In this document: positions 56,201-64,000 of the stretch, one piece after another | Layout: every line of letters begins with the position of its first letter | Position numbering within the stretch: the stretch's first letter is position 1 | NCBI GenBank assembly: GCA_948144175.1 | Contig: CANXME010002104.1 | Location: 243,501 to 307,500 of the forward strand | Reading direction: 5' to 3' | Source of the DNA: Closterium sp. NIES-65 | Taxonomy: Eukaryota > Streptophyta > Zygnematophyceae > Desmidiales > Closteriaceae | Length of the DNA stretch: 64,000 nt | Translations under genes and position numbers: made by a program | The notes under the pieces: model-generated | Database searches by the model: none | What the model was told of the DNA's origin: nothing | What the model saw: only the letters and a program-made list of their open reading frames with translations

Positions 56201-59200
56201 GTCATCATGTCCGACGACACCGTTACCCCGTCCCGCTTCCAGCTCGCGGCAACGGGGGCGAACGCGACCTCTATTTTCTGCCGCACCTTCTTCAAGCCTG
56301 CCCCTCCAATGTAGCACCTCTTAGGAGGGACGTACCCAGGTCCAGCGCGCGCAATGCACTGGATCGCGTAGCGGAAGACCGGATCGTCCGCAATGCGCTC
56401 CGGAAGTTTCAGCGCCGCGAACAGAAGGCAAAGCGCGTTATCCGCGTCCTCCTTGGCGCACGTCGCCTCATTGCCAAAGAAATCCGTAATTTTGCTCTTT
56501 TTCTCCGGGTTTCCACTGACAGCGTCAAGCGCGGAGTGAATTGCAGCAGCGGCCGCCCCTCGCTTCAAGTCCTGCTGTTCCGCCTTGGTCTCGTACATGC
56601 CACGGACTTCATCGCGGACTGCCGTGGGCGCGTCCTTGCATAACGCCACAGCACGCTTCTCCTGCCCTTTCCATGTCGCGAGATGGATTACACAGCGGTT
56701 TGTTCCGCCCTCGAACTTCTTGCCACAGAACTTGCACAGCTTGGGGTTGCCTTTGGTGTGAAACAGAATGAGGAAATGTTTCAGAATGGGGTGAGATAGT
56801 CCAACCTCAACAGGATCCGTGTTGACGGTAGTAGAGTCATGGACAGAGGCTGGATTGTTGTTCGTCGAAGTACTAGGAGCTGAGCCCGACGCCATGGCGC
56901 ACTACGTAAGTCTAACTAACGAAGAAGAGTGGAGAAATGCGGGAAGGAAATGGAAGAGCATTTGCGCAACGTCGACCTATACGTGCAAACGATGGAAGAA
57001 CATTTGAAGGGGGTGGTTGGGACTGAGAGGTTGGGTGGGGTGATGTGTGGTTGAGGGGGTGGGAAAGTTTGGATTTTGAAATTCGAAGTTCAGAAGTGGG
57101 GTTGGGCACATGAGCGAAGTCGCGGTAACACTTCGCGACTTCGCACATCGTCGCAAAGTTTTTCAATTTCGGATTTTTTTTTTCGCCGGGCTGCCCGGCC
57201 GTATTTTCGCGAATTCAGAGCGTATCAGCGTATCACGCATATACGCTAGCGAATATACGTGATACGCCAGCCTTTCAAGAGCGTATCTGCCAACATAGGG
57301 GTGAGCGCCAGGGGTGAGAGAGTGGGGCGGCAGAGAGGGGTGGGATGGGTGAGATGGGTGAGACGGATGAGATGGGTGAGACGGATGAGATGGGTGAGAC
57401 GGGTGAGTCGCTGCACGCCAAGCCGTCCTTCCGCCGCCTGCTGTCCTCCCAGCGCTGCATTGTGCTGCTGGAGGGGTGAGATACAGGGGTGGGAGGGGTG
57501 AGATACAGGGGTGGGAGGGGTGAGATACAGGGGTGGGAGGGGTGAGATACAGGGGTGGGAGGGGTGAGATACAGGGGTGGGAGGGGTGAGATACAGGGGT
57601 GGGAGGGGTGAGATACAGGGGTGGGAGGGGTGAGATACAGGGGTGGGAGGGGTGAGATACAGGGGTGGGAGGGGTGAGATACAGGGGTGGGAGGGGTGAG
57701 ATACAGGGGTGGGAGGGGTGAGATACAGGGGTGGGAGGGGTGAGATACAGGGGTGGGAGGGGTGAGATACAGGGGTGGGAGGGGTGAGATACAGGGGTGG
57801 GAGGGGTGAGATACAGGGGTGGGAGGGGTGAGATACAGGGGTGGGAGGGGTGAGATACAGGGGTGGGAGGGGTGAGATACAGGGGTGGGAGGGGTGAGAT
57901 ACAGGGGTGGGAGGGGTGAGATACAGGGGTGGGAGGGGTGAGAGGAGACGAGGAGGGATGAAAAGGGATGAGAGGGTCGAGGGGGGTTGGAAGGATGCGG
58001 ATATTCATTTCAGTAATTCATGTATGCGATGCATTCTTATTTCTCCTCCTTACTCTTCTTACGCTGCCAGATTCTACGAGTGGAAGAAGGAAGGTTCAAA
58101 GAAGCAGCCGTTCTACATTCACATAAGCGACGGGAGGCCGATGGTGATGGCGGGGCTGTTTGACTGCTGGCGTGATGCGCAGGGTGAGTAAGGAAAGTAA
58201 GGAGGGGGGGGGGGGGGGAGAGACAGCAAGCACAGTGAGTGGGGGAAAGGGGGGGAAAGGGCAAGCATGGTGATGGCGGGGTTGTTTGACTGCTGGCGCA
58301 ACGCACAGGGTGATAGGAGGGGAAATGACAAGCAAGGTGAGTGGGGGTGGGGGGGAGACACCAAGCACAGTGAGCGGGGGGAACGGGGAAGGCCGGTGGT
58401 GATGGCATGGCGGGGCTGTTTGCTGGTGCAACGTACATGGTGAGAGGAGGGGGGAGGGTAAGACATACACAGTGAGTGGGGGAGATAGGGGGGAAACGCG
58501 AAGCATGGTGAGTGGAGGGTGAGGGGGAGGGGGCGATGCTACGGGTGGAGGCGAGGCGAGACCCCACGGCACAACGACGTGTGGTGGTGAGAGGACAGCA
58601 ATGCCCTTTGCCCACTGCAATACTCCTCACACCCATCTGTTAATGTGCTTTCACAGGCACGAGGCTCGTTCAATTCCACCCATTTATACTCCTCTATCTC
58701 TGCATCTCGTTATCTCCCCCCCACACTCCCCCAACACCCCATCTGGCGTTCGCTCGTCATGATCTTCTCACGCCACCGCCAGGCGAGCGGCTATTCACCT
58801 TCACTATAGTCACAACGGCATCGTCACAGCGCCTGCAGTGGCTGCACGGTGAGACCCCCATCCCACTCACCACTGCCCACCAACTGTTGCAAGTGGTGAG
58901 AGGACCGTGAAAGTGGGTGAGAAGAATTGCCACATCCTCCCTGTCAAATGCAGGCGACCTCTCACTCCCTCCACCAGCCAGCACTCATCCAAACATTTCC
59001 TCCTTTCCTCTCCTCTCGCGCCCCTTCGTCCTACCCACCCTGAGTGCTCCTGCCATGCCTCGCTCTCTCTCTGAGCTTCTCCCTTCCCTTGTTGCTGTGC
59101 ACTGCTCATCCCCCCTCTCCCTCCCCTCCCCCCCTCCATCAGACCGCATGCCGGCCATCCTGCCATCACAGCACCACGTCACCGCATGGCTTCAAGGCAA

Positions 59201-60390
59201 GCTATCAGGCCCTGACACCATGCCGAGTGCTGCTTTTCCCCTCTCCTCCGCTCTCCCCGACTCTCCCTTTACCCCCCATCAGACCGCATGCCGGCCATCC
59301 TGCCATCACAGCACCACGTCGCTGCATGGCTGCACGGCAAGCTCTCAGGGCCGGACGCCATCGCCCACCTCTGCTCGCCCTACAACCACCCCGACTTGGT
59401 CCGTCCCATCCTCTTGCTCTCTCCCCTGCCGCATGTTTCTTTGACTCCCTTTCAGCCCGTTCCCCTCTCTCCCGCAATGCTCTATTATCGTGTTGTTCAC
59501 CGTGTCACCTCCTTCCCCCCTCACCTCTGACCGTGTGGCAGGTGTGGCACGCAGTGACGCCAGAGGTGGGCAAGCCGGCCTTCAACGGCCCGCAGTGCGT
59601 GCAGCCGGTGAGACCACGCGAATGTTAAGGGATGGGCGGGAGGGAGAAGGGGGATGGGGGAATGGGTGGGTGGAGGAAGGGGACTAACCACTATTTGTTT
59701 TGCCTTATCTGGACTGGTGTGTCTGCTGCATAACTTTTGGTTGCCTCCCTTCTCCCACTGCCCACTGCGCTGCAGATTTCATTGAAGCCGGCGCTCTCAT
59801 CCACCCCAATCACGCAGCTCTTTGCCCGCAAGAGACAAAAAACGCCACCCACTGATGCGGTGGGGACAGGAGGGGTGGACAAGCAGGAAGCGGAGGCAGG
59901 AGGAGGTGCATTGGAAGAAGGGCACAGAGTGAAGGGCGAGGAAGGAGGCAGTGAGGAGGAGAAACAGCTGGCTGGGGTGCAGGAAGCACCGGTGGAGGCT
60001 GGGGCAGGGGCTGATGAGGGTGATGGGGCGAGTGAGGAGCAAGCAAAGGGTGGTTCCAGTGGCAATGAGCAACAAGAGGGTGCTGGTGAGCAACGCAGTG
60101 AGAGAGGCGTGGTTGAAGAGCTGCTCCCTGTGACCCCTCTTCCTCGGGATATGCGTGTCCATGTATCCCAGTCTTCCTCACAGTCCGAGCAGCACCCACC
60201 AGCTCCTGCTTCTGCTCCCCCTGTTGCTGCGACCGTCACTTCTTCCAAGGTGGGATCTCCTGTGTCAACGAAACGACATGCTAAAGGAGCAAAGGGTTCG
60301 AAAATCTCGCCTAAGCGTAGGAAAACGGAACCTGAGGCTGTTGAAGCTGGCAACCAGATGTCGATCAAACGTTTTTTCAAGGTCCCATAG
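53261..60390 (+). CDS. HMCES: HMCES / SRAP-domain abasic-site shielding protein
   Basis: SRAP proteins crosslink to abasic sites in single-stranded DNA through Cys2 and protect replication forks. Exons: 53261-53346, 53669-54080, 54362-54447, 58071-58183, 58783-58848, 59283-59398, 59542-59607 and 59776-60390. All phases close, giving 519 aa. The protein starts MCGRARCTL, so Cys2 becomes N-terminal after Met removal. Other family motifs: RPSFNVAPG, MKWGLVPSF, GFYEW (Glu198), VMAGLFDCW, LHDRMPAIL (His254) and VTPEVGKPAFNGPQCVQP. An unusual ~100-residue Ala/Glu/Gln-rich insert lies between NVAPG and MKWGL. The C-terminal half of exon 8 is disordered and ends QMSIKRFF (about 509-516), a canonical PCNA-interacting PIP box. 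Intron 3 contains a 2.8-kb hAT element (54453-57297), an exon-3 echo and a 23-bp minisatellite. The donor of exon 6 (GTCCGT) is weak. Confidence 0.92.
54453..57297 (-). mobile_element. hAT DNA transposon inserted at the HMCES intron-3 donor
   Basis: The ends are inverted: left CCTACGTTGGCAGATACGC, right the reverse complement TATGTTGGCAGATACGC. Further inward are TACGC-rich subterminal repeats such as GCGTATCA/TGATACGC. An 8-bp direct repeat GGGGTGAG flanks it exactly (54445-54452 and 57298-57305), the target-duplication length of hAT elements. It carries a BED/hAT transposase on the minus strand (54720-56895). The insertion point is 5 bp past the exon-3/intron-3 boundary, inside the splice donor. 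Confidence 0.92.
54720..56895 (-). pseudogene. hAT transposase with C-terminal frameshift
   Basis: The main frame reads 56895-54880 (671 codons, start MASGSAPSTSTNNN). It has a BED-type zinc finger (CKFCGKKFEGGTNRCVIHL, about residues 55-75), DUF659-like core (VTVSSDMMTDRCGRPQANV, AVCTDGGSNY, CATHVLDLMMED) and the start of the hAT dimerisation domain (WWSWHSTEYPELAALACRVL, SASQCERGWA). Beyond about 55045 this frame turns to Arg/Pro-rich nonsense. The frame 55085-54720 supplies the expected end (SAGVHTARRNRLGSAKCADLVYI, then an acidic tail). A one- or two-base shift near 55035-55050 therefore breaks the C-terminal domain. No introns are needed elsewhere. Probably inactive unless the frameshift is an assembly error. 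Confidence 0.85.
57406..57474 (+). repeat. HMCES exon-3 3' echo
   Basis: Codes ESLHAKPSFRRLLSSQRCIVLLEG and then a GTGAG donor, a copy of the last ~70 bp of exon 3 (54379-54447) with a few changes. The copy starts at GTGAGTCGCTG, a GTGAG present inside the exon. It is preceded by a GGGTGAGA/CGGATGAG short repeat (57345-57405). Confidence 0.88.
57476..57945 (+). repeat. 23-bp minisatellite whose unit contains the HMCES exon-3 donor
   Basis: About 20 units of 23 bp made of GTGAGATACAGG and GGTGGGAGGGG. The GGAGGGG/GTGAG junction in each unit equals the exon-3 echo end and its donor. It produces Pro/His/Ser-rich spurious ORFs on the minus strand. Confidence 0.92.
58268..58440 (+). repeat. Two HMCES exon-4 3' echoes
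   Basis: 58268-58312 repeats the exon-4 end (MVMAGLFDCWRNAQG then GTGATA). 58390-58440 is a more decayed copy with GGCCGGTGGTGATGG and ending CATGGTGAGAGG. Both lie after the true exon end at 58183, separated by G-rich sequence. Confidence 0.78.
59143..59222 (+). repeat. HMCES exon-6 5' echo
   Basis: Begins after CATCAG at 59143 with the same sequence as exon 6 (coding DRMPAILPSQHHVTAWL, GKLSGPD) and diverges near 59222. True exon 6 starts at 59283, 140 bp downstream. The duplicated unit includes the preceding C/T-rich intron tail. Confidence 0.88.
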
Positions 60391-60922
60391 TTTTGAGGGG
60401 GCTGATAGCTTAGATGTTTAATTTTGAGAGTGTAAAATTTTGTGTACACAAACAGTCCAGATTTGACTTGTGCTACACCGGTTGCACGTTTATCAGATCT
60501 AACAATTGCCATACCAGGCGCAACCAGACTGGTCGAATGGCAGGTCGTGCCTCCCCGCGTCTGACACGTGTCAGGCCGCGCCACAACTTTCAGCCCTGCC
60601 TGCCAGCCTTCCATCATCCCACCCGCGTTGCGCAGTCGTAGGCTCCTAGATTCCATCGGTCGAGGTTGCGTTGCACAGTCTAGAAACTGCATGGTGCGTG
60701 ATAGCATTATCAGCAGCTTATACGCGTTACGAGGAGCAAATGACGCATCTCCAGCGTTAGCGATGAAAGGAGCTTGTTCGATCATGCTGAGTCTGAAGCC
60801 GTGACGATCAATTGAAAGGGTAGATATTCACTGATACCTCACAATTTACGCGCATCGCTTTCCTCGCCAAGTCCTGCTGTAATACTATCTCCTGCAGCAC
60901 GTCACGCGCTACCGCTAGCGCA
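60391..60922. other. Intergenic region between HMCES and the ABC1-type kinase
   Basis: Short head-to-tail gap with the HMCES 3' flank and the kinase promoter. Nothing coding seen. Confidence 0.5.
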
Positions 60923-63900
60923 ATGCACGACCGCGTCGGAGTAACGCTGTCCGTGAGTCGCGCTCCCTGCATAGGACCACGCGGTCTGCTCGCACCGCGC
61001 CGTCGATTGCGGCAATCAGTATGGGATCCGCTCCAGCCACGAGGGACCGCGCCGCGACTAGAAGGCGGCTCGCAGCAGCATCGGAATGGGCAACGTCAGT
61101 CTGCTGTAGCGGCATCGTCGCTCCGCGATAATCGAAAGAGTAATGCGAGTAGATTAAGTTCAGGAAGCCGAACGCGCGGGGTCCATTACCCCTCGCTCGT
61201 TAGTCCATCGTTTCCTCAACCGTCGGTATCTCCGCGGCTCGATGCCACGTGTCAAGCTAGGGCGAGCCCGGTTGTGGAAGCCACGACGGCATCGGAGGGC
61301 GGCTCGAGCGAGAGACGAACAGACGCGGGCCTTGCGGGAGAGCGACCCGCGCAGACCGCGCGAGGGGACGGATCGGCGCGGAGGCCAGCAGCGGAATCGA
61401 GAGAGACGGGCGCAGAGGAGAGAAGTAACGAGTTAAGTGACGACGAGATGGCGGAGGCGAAGGAGGAAGCAGGTTTGGAGATGGAAGAGGAGGAGGAGGA
61501 CAGCTTTCTTGCGCACTGGTCGTGGGCGGGGTGGGTGCGCGACGTCGTCGAGCTGCGCTTCCTCGAAAACGAGACCGCCGTCCGCCGCTCCATGCCGCCA
61601 CTTCCGCCCCAATACCCCGGTGCGCGCGCACTCGCACAGCGATCCCGCTGCGGTCTTGCCCCGCTATTCCGCTGCGCACTCGCTCCCGCTGTTACAGCGC
61701 GTATCACGCCACAGCCCGCTTCCGCATTTTCCAGCCCTCACGACGTCCGCGTCCGCCTCGATCCCCCTCTCACCACCCCCCACATCTCCCCCGCCCCTTC
61801 CCCCTCTCCATCGCCGTGCTCCCCGCGCAGCGTCCGCGCGGGCGAGCGCGCGCGGGATACTGGCGGGGGACGCGGGGTACGTGCGCGCGCTGGGGGAGGT
61901 GGCGCGGTGGTGGGCGGAGAGCTGGCGCGTTCCGCTGCAGTACGAGTACGACCCTGCTGACGTGGCACACTACTTCAACCGCCGCCCGCACATCGTGCTG
62001 CTGCGCACGCTCAAGGTGCGCCCTTGGGCATGGGCAAGCACATGGCTGGGCTAGCTGTTGAGAGTTGACTTTTGAATTGACTCAAAAGTCAACCCGCACA
62101 TTGTGCTGCTGGGTGCGCCGTTGGGCATGCGCTTGGCTTGTGTAGCTGCTTCGCTCAACGCAAGGTGCGCCATGTGCATGGGTGTGGCTAGGCTAGCTGC
62201 AACCATGGATGCCCCACACGCTGAGCCCCCATTCCCCCACATTGCACCTCTCTGCCCCCCATTCTCTTCCACTGCCCTCCCCTTCCCACACTTGCCCACT
62301 ACTCCCCACTGCCCTTGCTGCCTCCTCTCGCTGCAGATCTCGGTACTGCTGGCAGCAACGTGGGTGCAGGTGGCGAGGGACACGGGCGCCATACGGGCGA
62401 GGGACACGGGCGCCATACGGGCGAGGGACACGGGCGCCATTAGAGCATTGAGATCCTACAACCCCACATTCTCCCTCCCCCCCACACTCTCCTCCCACCC
62501 ACCGCAGATATCAGTGCTACTAGCAGCGACGTGGGTGCAGGTGGCGAGGGGCACGGGCGCCATCAAGTGTGCTGCTCACCTGCTCTGCCACACTTCCCAC
62601 TACCCCTCACTGCCTTCCACTAACCGTCTCCCACACAGATCTCGGTGCTGCTAGCAGCGACGTGGGTGCAGGTGGCGAGGGACACGGGCGCCATACGGGC
62701 AAGGGAGGCGGGGGGAGTGAGTGCGGGGGACGAGCGCATCGCTGCCATCCGCCAGCACAGCGCGCTCAAGCTCAAGCGCACGCTGCTGCGCCTCGGCCCC
62801 ACGTTCATCAAAGGTAGGGTGCGCCTCGGCCCCACGTTCATCAAAGGTAGGGTGCGCCTCGGCCCCACCTTCATCAAAGGTAGGGTGCGCCTCGGCCCCA
62901 CGTTCATTAAGGGTAAAGGTGCCTGTATCCACGTGTCGTTGTGCTATTCCCCACACCGTGAATCCAACCCTCTCAACTCGTTTCCCTGCATCCGAGTTCC
63001 CGGCATGCCGGTATCCCGGTTTCCCGGTTTCCCGGCTTTCCGGTATCGGGGTATCCCGGTTTCCCAGTTTCCCGATATCCCGGTATCCCGGTTACCTGGT
63101 ATCCCGGTATCCCGGTTTCCCGGTTTTCCGCTATCCCGGTATCCCGGTATCCCGGTATCCCGGTATCCTGGCATCCCGGTTTTCCGGTTTCCCGGTATCT
63201 CGGTTTCCCGGTTTCCCGGTATCCCGGTATCCCGGTATCTCGGTTTCCCGGTTTCTCGGTTACCCGGTTACCCGGTATCCTGGTTCCCAGTATCCCGGTA
63301 TCCTGGTTTCCCGGTTTCCCGGTATCCCCGTATCCCGATATCCCGGTTTCCCCGGTTTCCCGGTTTCCCCGGTATTCCGGTATCCCGGTTTCCCGGTTTC
63401 CCGGTTTCCCGGCTTCCCGGTTTCCCGGTATCCCGGTATCCCGGTATCCCGGTTTCCGGTATCCCGGTATCCCGGTATCCCGGTTTCCCGGTATCCCTGG
63501 ATCCCTGTTTCCTGGTTTCCCGGTTTCCCCGTATCCCAGTATCCCGGTATCCCGGTTTCCCGGTTTCCCGGTTTCCCGGTTTCCCGGTATCCTGGTTTCC
63601 CGGTTACGCGGTTACCCGGTATCCCGGTATCCTGGTTTCCCGGTTTCCCGGTATCCCGGTATCCCGGTATCCCGTTATCCCGGTTTCCCGGTATCCTGGT
63701 ATCCCGGTAACCCGGTATCCCGGTTTCCCGGTATCCCCGTATCCCGGTATCCCGGTTTCCCCGGTTTCCCGGTTTCCGGTTTCCCGGTATCCTGGTTTCC
63801 CGGTTACGCGGTTACCCGGTATCCCGGTATCCCGGTATCCCGGTTTCCCGGTTTCCCGGTATCCCGGTATCCCGGTTTCCCGGTTTCCCGGTATCCCGGT

Positions 63901-64000
63901 ATCTTGGTATCCCGTTATCCCGGTTTCCCGGTATCCCGGTTTCCCGGTTTCCCGGTATCCCGATTTCCCGGTATCCCGGTAACCCGGTATCCCGGTATCC
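60923..64000 (+). CDS. ABC1-type (AarF/UbiB) atypical kinase, probably plastid-targeted; 5' part only
   Basis: Exons 60923-61619, 61831-62015 and 62639-62813 join in phase; the rest lies beyond the window. The N-terminus is basic and Ser/Arg-rich, consistent with a transit peptide, followed by a Glu-rich acidic segment. The recognised ABC1K N-terminal part reads LQYEYDPADVAHYFNRRPHIVLLRTLK (as two pieces YEYDPADVAHYF and RRPHIVLLRTL). It is followed by ISVLLAATWVQVARDTG and SALKLKRTLLRLGPTFIK, the conserved 'LGPTFIK-GQ' entry to the kinase-like domain. In plants such proteins act in plastoglobules on prenylquinone and tocopherol metabolism; the specific subfamily is not determinable here. ATG 60923 is the first Met of the frame. 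Exons 2 and 3 have echoes and the exon-3 donor is repeated four times. Confidence 0.78.
62093..62200 (+). repeat. ABC1K exon-2 3' echoes
   Basis: After the true end of exon 2 (62015), CCGCACATTGTGCTGCTG then GGTGCGCCGTTGGGCATG recurs at 62093-62130, and GCTCAACGCAAGGTGCGCC at about 62152-62170. Both resemble the exon end plus donor with losses. A perfect 12-bp-arm hairpin (GTTGACTTTTGA ... TCAAAAGTCAAC) at 62064-62093 precedes them. Confidence 0.7.
62337..62570 (+). repeat. Two ABC1K exon-3 5' echoes
   Basis: Copies coding ISVLLAATWVQVAR(D/G)TGAI start after CAG acceptors at 62337 and 62508, ahead of the true exon 3 at 62639. The first contains a further triplication of a 24-bp block (GGGACACGGGCGCCATACGG). 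None but the last reaches a donor. Confidence 0.88.
62788..62919 (+). repeat. 33-bp donor-containing repeat at the ABC1K exon-3 end
   Basis: Four units of 33 bp, each coding RLGPTFIKG and ending AAAGGTAGGGT, so each has a GTAGGG donor at the same codon phase. Because 33 is a multiple of three, use of donors 2 or 3 would add 11 or 22 residues in frame. In the fourth unit the donor is changed (AAGGGTAAAGG). Confidence 0.9.
62996..64000. repeat. Octamer satellite (CCGGT-A/T-TC)n running off the right edge
   Basis: About 1 kb of mixed octamers, mainly CCGGTATC and CCGGTTTC, with occasional 7- or 9-bp units and CCGGTTAC or CCGGTAAC variants. The sequence is AT/GC-balanced with a CCGG in nearly every unit. 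It lies in the ABC1K intron and continues past the window. It makes long Pro/Gly/Val/Ser/Arg-rich spurious ORFs. Confidence 0.95.

Noticed and set aside
62645..63982. 445-codon ORF of FPVSRYPGIPVSR type
   Set aside because: Its first part is ABC1K exon 3; after the donor at 62813 it reads through repeat and octamer satellite.

Overview
This is a nuclear window from a eukaryote of the green plant lineage, most likely an alga. Evidence seen: GT-AG spliceosomal introns in every host gene, long C/T-rich introns, an organelle-type pyruvate formate-lyase as in green algae, a plastid-type ABC1 kinase, a plant-style TIM21 and ODR4, an F-box/LRR protein with a plant-like N-terminal Cys-rich segment, and Ty1/copia, hAT and pogo-like elements. 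A streptophyte alga (for example a zygnematophyte) is an inference only. No bacterial operons, rRNA, tRNA or CRISPR arrays were seen.

Layout. 1-2875: 5' part of a minus-strand copia element with a very short LTR and a GC-rich minisatellite leader, inserted into a minus-strand hAT-like (zinc-finger-862 type) gene (2876-4928). 6507-10645 (-): pyruvate formate-lyase, six exons, 880 aa. 14603-16301 (+): divergent cyclin-like protein, five exons, 378 aa. 18166-22580 (+): eIF2 gamma, eight exons, 467 aa. 22782-31836: a TA-flanked, TIR-bounded pogo-like DNA transposon with an internally deleted transposase (30092-31562), split by an intact copia retrotransposon with identical 430-bp LTRs and a TCAAT target duplication (23617-29687). 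31998-37464 (-): ODR4-like membrane protein. 38089-42377 (+): unidentified, probably organelle-targeted gene whose introns hold a 1.55-kb 25-bp minisatellite. 43278-48385 (-): F-box/LRR protein, eleven exons, 1039 aa. 49976-52272 (-): TIM21, five exons, 394 aa. 53261-60390 (+): HMCES/SRAP abasic-site protein, eight exons, 519 aa, with a hAT element inserted at the donor of intron 3. 60923-64000 (+): 5' part of an ABC1-type kinase, whose intron runs into an octamer satellite at the window edge.

The host genes are unrelated housekeeping and regulatory functions: anaerobic pyruvate metabolism, translation initiation, ER membrane, ubiquitin ligase, mitochondrial import, DNA repair, plastid kinase. 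What links them is structural. In at least five of them (eIF2 gamma, ODR4, TIM21, HMCES, ABC1K) introns carry tandem truncated copies of the neighbouring exon that keep the splice junction ('exon echoes'), and several intronic minisatellites have units that contain a splice donor or an acceptor-like sequence. This recurrent pattern is the most unusual signal in the window.

Exon models were assembled by hand from reading frame, GT-AG sites, phase and family similarity. Where all phases close on an integral frame (PFL, cyclin-like, eIF2 gamma, F-box/LRR, TIM21, HMCES) they are well supported. ODR4 and the 38-42 kb gene are incomplete models.
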